A stretch of 64,000 nucleotides of DNA from Paraburkholderia tropica (GCF_914484835.1 NZ_CAJZAR010000090.1:98305-162304), one strand, 5' to 3'. Shown: positions 7,841-16,923, numbered from the stretch's first letter. The notes: a model not told the origin generated them from the letters alone. Translations and numbers: made by a program.

Positions 7841-9040
7841 TTAGCCGGCCGCCCGGGTTTCGAGCACTTCCACCGCCGGCAGCTTCTTGCCTTCCAGGAA
7901 TTCGAGGAAGGCGCCGCCGCCGGTCGAGATATAGCTGACCTTGTCGGCGATGTTGTACTTCGCGATGGCCGCAAGCGTGTCGCCGCCGCCGGCGATCGAG
8001 AACGCGCCCGAGCTGGCGATGGCGTCCGCGAGCGTCTTCGTGCCATTGCCGAACTGGTCGAACTCGAACACGCCGACCGGGCCGTTCCAGACGATCGTGC
8101 CGGCCTGCGCGAGCTGCGCGGCGAGCGCATTGGCCGTGACCGGGCCGATGTCGAGGATCATGTCGTCGTCGGCGACATCCGCCACGTTCTTCGTTTCGGC
8201 CTTGGCCGTCGGCGAGAATTCCTTGGCCGTCACGACGTCGGTCGGGATCGGCACCGAGGCGCCACGGGCGCGCGCGGCGTCGATGATCGCCCTGGCGTCG
8301 TCGAGGAGATCGACTTCGGCCAGCGACTTGCCGATCTTCAGGCCCGCGGCCAGCATGAACGTGTTGGCGATGCCGCCGCCGACGATCAGCTGATCGACCT
8401 TGTCGGCCAGCGACTTGAGGATGGTGAGCTTGGTCGAGACCTTCGAACCGGCGACGATCGCCACCAGCGGGCGCTTGGGCGCGCCGAGCGCCTTGCCGAG
8501 CGCATCGAGTTCGGCGGCCAGCAGCGGGCCGGCGCAGGCGATGCCCGCGTACTTCGCGATGCCGTAGGTGGTCGCTTCGGCGCGGTGCGCGGTGCCGAAC
8601 GCGTCGTTCACGTAGATATCGCAGAGCTTCGCCATCGTTTGCGACAGCTCGTCCGAATTCTTCTTTTCGCCCTTGTTGACGCGGCAGTTTTCGAGCAGCA
8701 CGACGTTGCCCGGCTCGACGTTCACGCCGTTTTCAACCCAGTTCGCGACCAGCGGCACGTCGCGGCCGAGCAGTTCGGCCAGACGCTTCGCGACCGGCGC
8801 GAGCGAGTCTTCGGGCTTGAATTCGCCTTCGGTCGGGCGGCCCAGGTGGGACGTGACCATGACGGCGGCGCCCGCATCCAGCGCGGCCTTGATGGCCGGC
8901 ACGGAGGCGCGCACGCGGGTGTCTTCGGTGATGTTGCCGTGGTCGTCCTGCGGCACGTTCAGGTCGGCGCGGATGAACACCCGCTTGCCCTTGAGCTTGC
9001 CTTCGGAGATCAGATCGGAAAGACGCAGAACCTTGTTCAT
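7841..9040 (-). CDS. pgk: Phosphoglycerate kinase
   Basis: Reversible phosphotransfer between 1,3-bisphosphoglycerate and ADP. The 399-residue protein carries the substrate-binding motif RADLNVPQ near residue 20, TSHLGRP at about 60, the hinge and nucleotide segments VAGSKVSTKL and NGPVGVFEFDQF, and the C-terminal GGGDTLAA. I start it at 9040 (MNKVLRL); a second in-frame ATG two codons upstream (9046) is equally possible. It heads the minus-strand pgk-pyk-fba cluster and has a candidate promoter about 200 bp upstream. Confidence 0.96.
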   Translation of the reverse strand: MNKVLRLSDLISEGKLKGKRVFIRADLNVPQDDHGNITEDTRVRASVPAIKAALDAGAAVMVTSHLGRPTEGEFKPEDSLAPVAKRLAELLGRDVPLVANWVENGVNVEPGNVVLLENCRVNKGEKKNSDELSQTMAKLCDIYVNDAFGTAHRAEATTYGIAKYAGIACAGPLLAAELDALGKALGAPKRPLVAIVAGSKVSTKLTILKSLADKVDQLIVGGGIANTFMLAAGLKIGKSLAEVDLLDDARAIIDAARARGASVPIPTDVVTAKEFSPTAKAETKNVADVADDDMILDIGPVTANALAAQLAQAGTIVWNGPVGVFEFDQFGNGTKTLADAIASSGAFSIAGGGDTLAAIAKYNIADKVSYISTGGGAFLEFLEGKKLPAVEVLETRAAG

Positions 9041-9560
9041 GGACATGTCATCTTGATGGTGGGAAGGCGGTGACAAGACGATGCAGGTCCGCGGGCCGCC
9101 GAAACGCTGCTTCGGGCAGCCAGGCGGCTAAGGCGCGACGGGCGCGGCGCGGGATCCGCGCGGCTGCCGTCTCCAGGCGCCGCCGCGGGTCGCTTGCTCG
9201 GCGCTCGGCGCGAGCCGGCATCGAATTGCGAGATCGGTATTTTAGCCGATAGCCAGGATGATCCGGGACGTGCATCGGCGAATCTCGCGTATTTGGGAGA
9301 ACGCTGAGCGCGCCGTCATGGCGGACGGGTCCGCGCATTGGCAGAGCACGCAAGGCATCGGCGGATGCTGCGACGCAACATTCGCCGTCGAATGAATTTC
9401 TTCGCGCAATATTGTTCGGATCTTTCGCCAATCCCGGCTGAAACCGGGGCGACATCGCGCCGAAAGCCCGTCGCAAGCGCCCGCGGCCGCGCTGGAGGGC
9501 GTCAAATGACGTTAAAATAAATCTCTTTGCCTCCCGCCTGCCTCGTGCGCGCGGAGCACG
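9041..9560. other. pgk leader and upstream non-coding region
   Basis: 520 bp. Apart from the pgk promoter candidate, it has a short AT-richer stretch near 9395-9420, a CGTCAAATGACG palindrome at 9503-9514, and a TAAAAT-like box at 9515-9520. The last could be the old promoter of the ilvE remnant downstream. No convincing ORF on either strand. Confidence 0.4.
9234..9251 (-). promoter_or_regulatory. Candidate pgk promoter -10 inside a dyad
   Basis: A TAAAAT hexamer on the minus strand (9244-9239) is framed by the inverted repeat ATCGG-N8-CCGAT. It is about 200 bp upstream of pgk, in an otherwise GC-rich region. No good -35 was recognised. The symmetrical arms could be an operator, but no known regulator site was matched. 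Confidence 0.3.
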
Positions 9561-9722
9561 GTGCGCGACACGGTCATCACGCTGGCGCGCGGCATAGGCA
9601 TAACCGCGATCGAGACGCTGCGATCAGATGGCGATCGGGTTGTGATCGGGTTACAGCCGGCGTGCTTCGACGGGGTTTCCGGCAAGAACGAGAATTACGC
9701 GCACGGGCTCGCGCAGGTCTGA
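9561..9722 (+). pseudogene. ilvE: Probable C-terminal remnant of branched-chain aminotransferase (ilvE)
   Basis: The frame from 9561 to the stop at 9720-9722 encodes VRDTVITLARGIGI at its start, close to the conserved RDTVITLA block of IlvE-type class IV aminotransferases. It ends with CFDGVSGKNENYAHGLAQV, which resembles the usual IlvE tail (FFDVVxGK...YAxWLxxV). The roughly 40-50 residues normally between these blocks, with the conserved EVFFTGTAAEV-type segment, are missing, and no N-terminal domain exists upstream. The position fits: from memory, Burkholderiaceae often encode ilvE just before the CHCC zinc-finger gene and waaF. I infer a deleted, decaying ilvE; a functional copy must then lie elsewhere. 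Confidence 0.5.
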
Positions 9723-9782
9723 CGGTTTCGCGCCAGATCCCCACGAACCCGCGCCCCCACTGCTACACAGAGAATCATCCTC

Positions 9783-9977
9783 ATGAGCGAACTCAAGGAA
9801 ATGCCGCTGGTCGAGCTGAAAGCCAAGGACCTGCCGGCCTATTGCCCGAATCCGTCGATGCCGCGCTGGAGCAATCATCCGCGCGTCTTTATCGACGTCA
9901 CGCATGGCGAAGCGAAGTGCCCGTATTGCAGCACGCGCTACAAGCTGAAGGACGGCGAGGTCGTGCACGGCCACTGA
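9783..9977 (+). CDS. Zinc-finger CHCC domain protein
   Basis: A 64-residue protein with one small zinc-binding domain: C21, H41 (DVTHGEA) and C46/C49 (CPYC) give the C-H-C-C ligand set of the zf-CHCC family, related to mitochondrial complex I subunit NDUFS6. The FIDVTHGEAKCPYCSTRY core is typical of proteobacterial members, whose function is unknown. It lies 60 bp after the ilvE remnant and has its own terminator at 10221-10246, so it is not simply cotranscribed with waaF. Confidence 0.88.
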   Translation: MSELKEMPLVELKAKDLPAYCPNPSMPRWSNHPRVFIDVTHGEAKCPYCSTRYKLKDGEVVHGH

Positions 9978-10220
9978 GGCCGGCGCATTCTGGCGGCGCT
10001 GACGCGGCTCGGGCCGCGTTCGCCTTGACGCACGCGGCCGACGTTTGGGATTCCTCGCGGTTTTGCCGCGGCATCCCTCGGCGACCTCCGCGCGGCTTCA
10101 TCGCGATTGGCCCGGCGATCCGGCACCGCTCGCCGCCAGCCCCCGTCTTATCGCACAATGAAGCCTGACCGCCCCGCGCGCCCTTGCGGCGTGCCCAGGC
10201 GTGCCGGCGTTCACACTCAT
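9978..10220. other. 3' region of the zinc-finger gene
   Basis: About 240 bp of GC-rich sequence before the terminator. It holds a small inverted repeat (ACGCGGC-TCG-GGCCGCGT) at about 10001-10019. No credible ORF or promoter was seen. Confidence 0.3.
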
Positions 10221-10246
10221 CGACGCGCTCGACGCGTCGTTTTTTT
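10221..10246 (+). terminator. Rho-independent terminator upstream of waaF
   Basis: A perfect 7-bp stem (10221-10227 with 10233-10239), a 5-nt loop and seven T. It should end the transcript of the zinc-finger gene about 90 bp before waaF, so waaF must have its own promoter in 10247-10330. A weak TGTAAT box lies at 10312-10317. Confidence 0.85.
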
Positions 10247-10336
10247 AACCGCGCTACGCGCGCCTGGCCTGTTTGCCGATTTCGATCCGCACGGCCCGCG
10301 CTCGCAGCCTTTGTAATTCCTGGACCCTGACTCCCG

Positions 10337-11362
10337 ATGCGCCGCGCGCTGGTAATCGCACCGAACTGGATCGGTGACGCACTGATGGCGCAGCCGCTTT
10401 TTTCGCGGCTCGTAAAACTGCATCCGCGCATTCAGATCGATGCGCTTGCGCCTACCTGGGTTGCGCCCGTTCTCGAGCGCATGCCCGAGATCCGCGACGT
10501 CTACGCCACCGACCTCGCCCACGGCAAGCTGCAACTGCTGCGCCGCTGGCAGCTCGCGGGCGATCTGCGCGCCGAGCGCTACGACGCCGTCTATGTGCTG
10601 CCGAATTCGCTCAAATCCGCGCTGATCCCGTGGCTCGCCAGCATTCCGCTGCGCATCGGCTACACGGGCGAGAGCCGCTATGGCCTGCTGAACGTGCGCC
10701 ACGCGAATCCGCCCAAGGACACGCGTCCGCCGATGGTCAAGCACTACGCGGCGCTCGCCTACGCGCCCGGCGCGAATCCGCCCGACGACCTGCCGCTGCC
10801 GCGTCTGGAGTCGGATCCGAACGAAGCCTCGCGGGTCTCCGCGCGCTTCAATCTGGATACGCGCGTGCCGCTGCTGGTGTTCTGCCCCGGCGCGGAATTC
10901 GGCCCCGCCAAGCGCTGGCCGCCCGAGCATTTCGCGGCGCTCGCGCGCATGGTGGGCCAGTCGTTCCCGTACACGCAGATCATCGCGCTCGGGTCGCCCA
11001 AGGACTCGCCGCTCGCCCAGGCGATCGCCGACCAGGCGCCGAATGTCCGCAATCTGTGCGGCCAGACGGCGCTCGGCGAGGCCTGCGCGCTGATCTCGCG
11101 CGCGAGCGCCGTGGTCACCAACGATTCGGGTCTGATGCACGTGGCCGCCGCGCTGCGCCGCCCGCTGGTGGCGATCTACGGTTCGACGGATCCGCGCCAC
11201 ACGCCGCCCTTGTCCGAGCTTGCAAAGGTACAATGGCTGCATCTCGATTGCAGCCCCTGCTTTGCGCGCGAGTGTCCGCTCGGGCATCTGAACTGCCTGC
11301 GCGAACTGAGCCCCGAACAGGTCTTCGACGATTTGCGCGGCATGCTGGTCGCCCAGCGCTGA
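10337..11362 (+). CDS. waaF: Lipopolysaccharide heptosyltransferase II
   Basis: Adds the second L-glycero-D-manno-heptose to the inner core of LPS at the inner face of the cytoplasmic membrane. The 341-residue GT9 protein begins MRRALVIAPNWIGDALMAQPLF, the typical N-terminal acceptor-domain motif. In its second half it has FCPGAEFGPAKRWP and VVTNDSGLMHVAAAL (ADP-heptose binding). DCSPCFARECPLGHLNCL near the C-terminus is also characteristic of WaaF. GmhB, which makes its sugar donor precursor, is encoded at 60.96 kb. Confidence 0.95.
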   Translation: MRRALVIAPNWIGDALMAQPLFSRLVKLHPRIQIDALAPTWVAPVLERMPEIRDVYATDLAHGKLQLLRRWQLAGDLRAERYDAVYVLPNSLKSALIPWLASIPLRIGYTGESRYGLLNVRHANPPKDTRPPMVKHYAALAYAPGANPPDDLPLPRLESDPNEASRVSARFNLDTRVPLLVFCPGAEFGPAKRWPPEHFAALARMVGQSFPYTQIIALGSPKDSPLAQAIADQAPNVRNLCGQTALGEACALISRASAVVTNDSGLMHVAAALRRPLVAIYGSTDPRHTPPLSELAKVQWLHLDCSPCFARECPLGHLNCLRELSPEQVFDDLRGMLVAQR

Positions 11363-11592
11363 ACGCCGTACCGCGCGCCGCGTTCGCCACCTGCGCAACG
11401 CGAGCGCGTGTGTGCGGCACGCCACCGACGCCGCGCCCTGCCGGCGCGCCCAATTCAGGTATCGCGCCGGCGCAGCGCGTCACAGGCCTGCCTCGCGAGG
11501 GCCGCATGCTCGCGGCTGCGACACGAAACGGCGCGCGCGGCGCGTCGAAGCCAACGCCAACCCGCGCGTGAAGCGCATCAGATCAACGAGCC

Positions 11593-12039
11593 ATGCCACG
11601 TTTTGCCCACATCTTCGAAGCCGCCGCGGACACTCTCAACGCCTACTATCAGGCCGTCGCTGAGGTCAACATCGACGCGTTGATGGGCCTGTGGATCGAC
11701 GAGGAATTCGTCAGCTGCATCACCGCCGAGGGCGCGCATCTGCACGGTCTGCCGGACATCCGCGCGGGCCTCGCGACGGAGCTCGAAGCCGCGCCGGTGT
11801 CGATCGAACCGCTCGACATCCGCGTCTACGACAGCCTGGGCACGGTGGTCTACGCGATCGTGGAAGCACATCGGCCGGTCGATCCGAATGCGATCCCGGC
11901 GATGGTCTTCACGACCTACGTGATGGTTCATGAACGCGGCGAGTGGCGCATCGCGCACATTCACGCGAGCCGTATGCCCGACGACGCCGCCAGCCAGTTC
12001 TCCGCGAAACTGCGCCACGGCCAGGGCGCGCTGCACTGA
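11593..12039 (+). CDS. NTF2-like / SnoaL-type protein of unknown function
   Basis: A 148-residue single-domain protein. The N-terminal helices (LNAYYQAVAEVNIDALMGLWIDEEFVSCI), the middle GLPDIRAGLATEL and the final strands (FTTYVMVHERGEWRIAHIHAS) are the usual layout of the NTF2-like alpha+beta cone fold found in calcium/calmodulin-kinase II association and SnoaL-like domains. The WRIAHIHAS strand is typical. No catalytic residues can be assigned. It is followed 215 bp later by a hydrolase gene on the same strand. Confidence 0.8.
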   Translation: MPRFAHIFEAAADTLNAYYQAVAEVNIDALMGLWIDEEFVSCITAEGAHLHGLPDIRAGLATELEAAPVSIEPLDIRVYDSLGTVVYAIVEAHRPVDPNAIPAMVFTTYVMVHERGEWRIAHIHASRMPDDAASQFSAKLRHGQGALH

Positions 12040-12254
12040 CGCGGACAGGCCGGGACAGGCCAGGACAGCCTGGTGGCGCGGTGGATTGAGTTGGGCGTGG
12101 TTGAAGCGAAGCGGATCACCCACGCGAAGCAACGCGCGGCTTGAACGACAACCGGCGTCACGACCGGCAGGTCAGCCAGATAAACAGACAAAAGCAGCAA
12201 AGAAGCGGCAAAGAAGCGACGAAAGAAAGCAGCAGTCGAAAGAAGGGGAAGGCC

Positions 12255-13370
12255 ATGAGCACGACCGGCGATGAAGCGGCGAACTACGACGCGGCCAGCA
12301 AGGCGGCCGTCACAGCCCTTGACGGCATGTCGGACGCGCGCGGTGCGCCCGGCTCCTTTCCCTCCAGTTACCGTGCGCCGTTCTGGCTCGCGGGCCCGCA
12401 TATCGAAACCATCATCCCCGCGCTGTTCTCGCGCCTGCCCACGCCGGCTTATCGGCGCGAGCGCTGGGACACGCCCGACGGCGACTTCATCGAACTCGAC
12501 TGGTTCGACGCGCCCGCCGACGCCCGCGCCAACGCCCCGCTTTTCGTGCTGTTCCACGGCCTCGAAGGCGGCTCCGGCTCGCATTACGCGCGCGCGCTCG
12601 CGGCCGAGGCCCACGCGCTCGGCTGGCACGCCGTGATCCCGCATTTTCGCAGCTGCAGCGGGCCGATGAACCTGCTGCCGCGCTTCTACCATCTCGCCGA
12701 CGCCGCCGAAGTCGACTGGGTCCTGCGCCGCCTCGCCGCGCGCCACACGGGACCGCTCGTGGCGGCGGGCGTCTCGCTCGGCGGCAACGTGCTGCTGCAC
12801 TGGCTCGCCCAGCAGCGCGAGGACGCGCGGCGCGTCGTTCGCGCGGCCGCCGCGATCTCCGCGCCGCTCGATGTGCACGCGGGCGGCAAGATGCTCGCGA
12901 GCGGCTTCGGCCTCATCTACACGCGCAGCTTCCTCAAGACGCTCAAGGTGAAATCGCTGCAGAAGCTCGACCAGTTTCCGGGCCTGTTCGATGCCGATGC
13001 CGTGCTCGCCTGCCGCAACATGTACGAATTCGACAACGTGGTCACCGCGCCGCTGCACGGCTTTCGCGACGCGCACGACTACTGGACCCAGGCGACGGTG
13101 CGCCCGAAGCTCGGCGAAATCACCGTGCCGACGCTGCTGCTCAACGCGCGCAACGACCCGTTCCTGCCCGGCCACGTGCTGCCCGCGCGCCACGAGGTCA
13201 GCGACGCCGTCGAACTCGAACAGCCCGAACGCGGCGGCCACGTCGGCTTCATGACGGGGCCGTTTCCCGGCCGCAGCGAGTGGCTCGCGCAGCGCGTGAC
13301 CGGCTATCTCTCGCCGTTTCTGCCAACCTCGCCGTCAATCTCGCAGTCAGGCTCCCGCATTTATGGATGA
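12255..13370 (+). CDS. YheT-family alpha/beta-fold hydrolase
   Basis: A 371-residue alpha/beta hydrolase of the YheT/EMB8 (ABHD1/3) type. FWLAGPHIETIIPALF, which opens the core, is the family hallmark. Then come FHGLEGGSGSHYAR (oxyanion region), PHFRSCSGPMN, the nucleophile elbow GVSLGGN (Ser), NARNDPF (Asp) and GGHVGF (His). The substrate is unknown; relatives act on esters or lipids. I chose ATG 12255 because GAAGGGGAAGG lies just before it. The frame is open 38 codons further upstream, but that segment is Lys/Arg/Gln-rich and looks non-coding. The gene overlaps the next one by 8 bp. Confidence 0.9.
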   Translation: MSTTGDEAANYDAASKAAVTALDGMSDARGAPGSFPSSYRAPFWLAGPHIETIIPALFSRLPTPAYRRERWDTPDGDFIELDWFDAPADARANAPLFVLFHGLEGGSGSHYARALAAEAHALGWHAVIPHFRSCSGPMNLLPRFYHLADAAEVDWVLRRLAARHTGPLVAAGVSLGGNVLLHWLAQQREDARRVVRAAAAISAPLDVHAGGKMLASGFGLIYTRSFLKTLKVKSLQKLDQFPGLFDADAVLACRNMYEFDNVVTAPLHGFRDAHDYWTQATVRPKLGEITVPTLLLNARNDPFLPGHVLPARHEVSDAVELEQPERGGHVGFMTGPFPGRSEWLAQRVTGYLSPFLPTSPSISQSGSRIYG

Positions 13371-13989
13371 CATCGTCAAACAGGCGCTCGCGCGCTGGCC
13401 CAACGTTCCCAGCTGCACCGGCTGGCTGCGCCTCGATGCGCGCGGCCACTGGCGTCTGCGCGACGAGGCCGATCAGGCCGCCGGCGCGCCCGGCACGCCG
13501 ATCCGCCACGAAGCGCTGATCGCCTTCATCAACCGCAATTACGAGCGCGACGACCAGGGCCAGTGGTTCTTCCAGAACGGCCCGCAATGCGTCTACGTCG
13601 AGCTCGAATACGCGCCGTGGGTCGTGCGCCTCGCGAATGTGCCCAGCGCGGATGGCGTGGATGGCGCACTCACGCTCACCGATCACACCGGCCATGCGTT
13701 CGAGCCGGTGGCGGCGTTCATCGACGAAAGCGGCAGCGTGCTGTTCGCCGATGCGGGCGGCCTGGGCCACGTGCCGCGCGTGGCGCTGCTGCACGATCAC
13801 GATCTCGGCCTGTTCGCCGAACACGCGACGCTCGCCGACGACGGCCAGAGCGGCACCTTCCACTGGCGCGCCGATGCGCCGCTGCCGCTGCAAACCCTCG
13901 CGCGCGCCGACGTGCCGTCGCGCTTCGCCTTCGTGCCCAGTCCCGAGCACGCGGAAAAAGCCGCGAAGGCCACAAACACCGCGCGCTAA
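13363..13989 (+). CDS. Conserved protein of unknown function
   Basis: A 208-residue soluble protein with no signal peptide or membrane segment. Its N-terminal half (WPNVPSCTGWLRLDARGHWRLRDE, ALIAFINRNYERDDQGQWFFQNGPQCVYVELE) is rich in Trp and aromatic residues and resembles a small domain family I remember from beta-proteobacteria only as a DUF; I cannot name it with confidence. The start overlaps the YheT-like hydrolase by 8 bp, which indicates translational coupling and a possible shared role. It converges with the M48 protease gene, leaving only 10 bp between stops. Confidence 0.75.
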   Translation: MDDIVKQALARWPNVPSCTGWLRLDARGHWRLRDEADQAAGAPGTPIRHEALIAFINRNYERDDQGQWFFQNGPQCVYVELEYAPWVVRLANVPSADGVDGALTLTDHTGHAFEPVAAFIDESGSVLFADAGGLGHVPRVALLHDHDLGLFAEHATLADDGQSGTFHWRADAPLPLQTLARADVPSRFAFVPSPEHAEKAAKATNTAR

Positions 13990-13999
13990 GCCCGGGCGC

Positions 14000-16039
14000 T
14001 CAGATCTTGCTGTCCTTCTCCTCCGCCCGCTCCTGCTTGTAGCGCGCCTCGAAGTCGTGCAGGCGCGCGTCGATCGTCGACAGATCGTAGAAGCCCACCG
14101 ATTTCATGTCGCGCGCCTCCTTCAGCTGCCGGATCGCCGATGGCCACGCGCCGTCGAGCGCGAACTTCTCGGCCAGCGCGCGGCGCTGCGTCAGCGCATC
14201 GCCACAGCCCGCGCTCGCCTGCGCGAGGTACTGCCACCACGCGGGCTGACGCGGCTCGCCTTGCGTTGCGTCGCGCGCGAGCGTCTGCGCTTCCTTGAAT
14301 CGCCGCGCCGCGAGCAGCGCCTGGAGCAAGCCGTCGGTGGCCGCGTGCGACGCGGGCCATGCGGCATGGGCGTCCTGCGCGAGGCGGATCGCGTCGTCGG
14401 CGCGGCCCGCGCGGCGCGCGATCTCGGCGGCGAGCACGTCGAGACTCGGCGTGCTGCGCGATTTGGCGGATGTCTTGCCGCCAGCCGCGGTGACATTCCC
14501 CGAGCGAGTCGTCGCGCCAGTCGTCGCGCGAGTCGCCGAGCCGCTCACCAAACTACTCGCCCGGCCACGCTCGCCATCGTCGGCGGCCTCGAAGCGGGCG
14601 AACGCCGCGCGCGCCGTGGCGAGAGACTGGGCCGCATCGTCGTAGTTTTCCAGCAGCGACTGCGCGACCGCGATCCCGTACCAGTTCGCGGCCACGTTGA
14701 GCGCCGTACGGTCGTCGATTTCGGCACGCAGACGCGTGATTTCATCGAGATACTCGTGACGCGAGCGGTTCTGCAGCACGCGCACGCGCGCCCGCACGAA
14801 ACCGTATTCGGGCGCCTGGTGCGGCTGACGATAGGCCGCGCGGCGCGCGCGCTCCTGCATGTCGGCGATGCGCTCGCCGGTCAGCGGATGGGTGCGCGCG
14901 TAGGCGGGCACGCCCGCGTCGCCCATCGACCCGCGTTCGAGCCGCTCGAAGAACGCCACCATGCCCCACGGGTCGTAGCCCGCGCCCGCGAGCAGCTGAA
15001 AACCGACGCGGTCCGCCTCGTGCTCGGCCGCGCGCGAAAAACGCAACTGGCTGTCGACGGCGTAGGCCTGGCCGCCGAGCGCGATCGCGCTGCCGAGGTC
15101 GCCGCTATGCGCGAGCACGCCCGCGAGAATGCCGAGCAGCACGCCCGCGAGCGCCGCGTAGCCGCTGTGCTCGCTCTGCGTGAGCATGCGCGCGATGTGC
15201 CGCTGCAACACGTGCCCCATCTCGTGGCCGAGCACGGAAGCCAGCTCGGACTCGGTCTGCGTCGCGATGATCAAGCCCGAGTTCACGCCGATGAAACCGC
15301 CCGGCAGCGAGAACGCGTTGATCTGGTAATCGCGCATCGCGAAGATCTCGAAGTCGGGCCGATAGGCGCCGATGAACTGCGCCGACGCCGACGCCGCGAG
15401 CCGCTCCGCGACCGCGTTCAGATAGTCGAGCACCAGCCAGTCGCCGATGTAGTCGGGGTCGCGCCGGATGTCGCGCATGACGCGCAGGCCGACGCGCCGC
15501 TCGGCTTGCGGCGTGAGCGTGCCGCCCGAGCCGTCGCCGAGGTCAGGCAATTGCGGCACCCAGGCGCTCGCGCGCGCACCGGAACCGCCGTAGACGCCCG
15601 CGCCCAGCGGATGCGCGGATTCGACTTCGCCCAGACGCGACTGCGCGCCGCCGTAGGTGCCGAAGACGCCTTGCGCGATGGAGGCCGGCAAGGCGACGTC
15701 GCCGACCTCGTCGAGCGGGCCGTTGACGAGCGCCGGCGCGTTGGGCGCGAGCGTGACGTTGCTTAAGGCGTGCGATGTCGATGGCGAGGATGCGCCCGAA
15801 GCGTTGGCAGCAAGGGAAGTACCGGCGGGCGTGGTGGACGTGGCGGGCGCGGTGGAACGCGCGAGATCGGCTGCGCGCAGATCGAGCACGGCGGCGGGAG
15901 GCGGCGCGTTTGTCGCGTTCGCCACGCTTGTCGTGTTTGCCGTGTTCGTCGCCGACGCTTGCGCACCCGACGCCGACACCTGCGGCGGGACCGCAAGCGA
16001 GACGCACAACCAGACAGCAAGGAGCCGTTTCAGGGGCAT
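14000..16039 (-). CDS. BepA-like periplasmic M48 metalloprotease with TPR region
   Basis: A 679-residue secreted Zn protease. MPLKRLLAVWLCVSLAVPPQVSA is a signal peptide, which fixes the start at 16039. Residues 24-165 are Ala/Thr/Ser-rich and probably disordered. The M48 catalytic domain follows, with HEMGH at 272-276 and the third zinc ligand E341 in AAEHEADRVGF. The C-terminal third is helical with TPR-like pairs (WYGIAVAQSLLENYDDA, AAWPASHAATDGLLQALLAARRFKEA). Domain order and INAFSLPGGFIGVNSGL match BepA/YfgC, which aids outer-membrane protein assembly and degrades stalled LptD. The long N-terminal linker and a Ser/Thr insertion within the TPR region are unusual. Confidence 0.88.
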   Translation of the reverse strand: MPLKRLLAVWLCVSLAVPPQVSASGAQASATNTANTTSVANATNAPPPAAVLDLRAADLARSTAPATSTTPAGTSLAANASGASSPSTSHALSNVTLAPNAPALVNGPLDEVGDVALPASIAQGVFGTYGGAQSRLGEVESAHPLGAGVYGGSGARASAWVPQLPDLGDGSGGTLTPQAERRVGLRVMRDIRRDPDYIGDWLVLDYLNAVAERLAASASAQFIGAYRPDFEIFAMRDYQINAFSLPGGFIGVNSGLIIATQTESELASVLGHEMGHVLQRHIARMLTQSEHSGYAALAGVLLGILAGVLAHSGDLGSAIALGGQAYAVDSQLRFSRAAEHEADRVGFQLLAGAGYDPWGMVAFFERLERGSMGDAGVPAYARTHPLTGERIADMQERARRAAYRQPHQAPEYGFVRARVRVLQNRSRHEYLDEITRLRAEIDDRTALNVAANWYGIAVAQSLLENYDDAAQSLATARAAFARFEAADDGERGRASSLVSGSATRATTGATTRSGNVTAAGGKTSAKSRSTPSLDVLAAEIARRAGRADDAIRLAQDAHAAWPASHAATDGLLQALLAARRFKEAQTLARDATQGEPRQPAWWQYLAQASAGCGDALTQRRALAEKFALDGAWPSAIRQLKEARDMKSVGFYDLSTIDARLHDFEARYKQERAEEKDSKI

Positions 16040-16319
16040 CGATGTCGGGAACGCAGAGCAAGTCGAGCAAATCGCAAAGCGGACGCTGGCGCGGCAGCCA
16101 GCCACGCGCCGATTGTAGCCCGGCAGTCGCCCGGCACGGCGCGCGATCCCGCCCTCGAAGCCGCTTTCATGGTGGCGCATCATGCTGCGCCCGCGCTGCT
16201 AAGATAGGCGCCCTTCTCGCGCGCACGTCTGCGTGCGCGACTGAGTTTGCGTTTTAGCGCACATTATCGGCAAGCCGCGTCGGCGCACGTCGTCGGCGCC
16301 ATTCAGCCAGGAGCCCACC

Positions 16320-16808
16320 ATGCCCGAACTCACGCATTTCGACGCCGCAGGCGACGCACACATGGTCGACGTCGGCGGCAAGGCCGAAACCCAACGCATC
16401 GCCGTGGCCAGCGGCACGATCCGCATGCTGCCCGCGACGTTCGCACTCGTGCGCGACGGCAACGCCAAAAAGGGCGACGTGATCGGCGTTGCGCGCATCG
16501 CCGCGATCCAGGGTGCGAAGCGCACTGCCGATCTGATTCCGCTGTGCCATCCGCTCGCGATCACGCGCGTCAAGGTGGATTTCGCGCTCGACGAGACGCT
16601 GCCCGGCGTGCACTGCACGGCGCAGGTCGAAACCTTCGGCCGCACCGGCGTGGAAATGGAAGCGCTGACCGCCGTTCAGGTCGGTCTGCTGACGGTCTAC
16701 GACATGTGCAAGGCCGTCGATCGCGGCATGACGATCACCGATGTGCGCGTAATGGAGAAGCACGGCGGCAAGTCGGGGGATTGGGTCGCGGAACCGCTGA
16801 CGCGCTGA
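16320..16808 (+). CDS. moaC: Cyclic pyranopterin monophosphate synthase (molybdenum cofactor synthesis)
   Basis: Converts 3',8-cyclo-7,8-dihydro-GTP to cyclic pyranopterin monophosphate, the second step of molybdopterin synthesis. The 162-residue length is standard. Conserved motifs are ADLIPLCHPL (catalytic region), VETFGRTGVEMEALTAV and LTVYDMCKAVDRGM with the active-site Asp and Lys. A good AGGAG lies at 16308-16312 ahead of the start. It is divergent from the M48 protease gene and ends at a bidirectional terminator shared with pglL. Confidence 0.96.
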   Translation: MPELTHFDAAGDAHMVDVGGKAETQRIAVASGTIRMLPATFALVRDGNAKKGDVIGVARIAAIQGAKRTADLIPLCHPLAITRVKVDFALDETLPGVHCTAQVETFGRTGVEMEALTAVQVGLLTVYDMCKAVDRGMTITDVRVMEKHGGKSGDWVAEPLTR

Positions 16809-16896
16809 TCCGCTGATCCGCCGATTCACGCGGAACCTGTTTGGCGCGGGCCAAAGCCGAAGCCAAAGCCATAGCGCACAAATCCGCACGAAAAAA

Positions 16897-16923
16897 AACG
16901 GCGAACCTCGGTTCGCCGTTTTT
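16897..16923. terminator. Bidirectional terminator between moaC and pglL
   Basis: An 11-bp perfect stem (16897-16907 with 16910-16920) is flanked by eight A on the left and five T on the right. It serves the convergent moaC (plus) and oligosaccharyltransferase (minus) genes. Confidence 0.88.

Noticed and set aside
13637..15766. 709-codon plus-strand ORF
   Set aside because: Runs antisense to the M48 protease gene; composition is Arg/Ala-rich as expected from GC-rich antisense frames.
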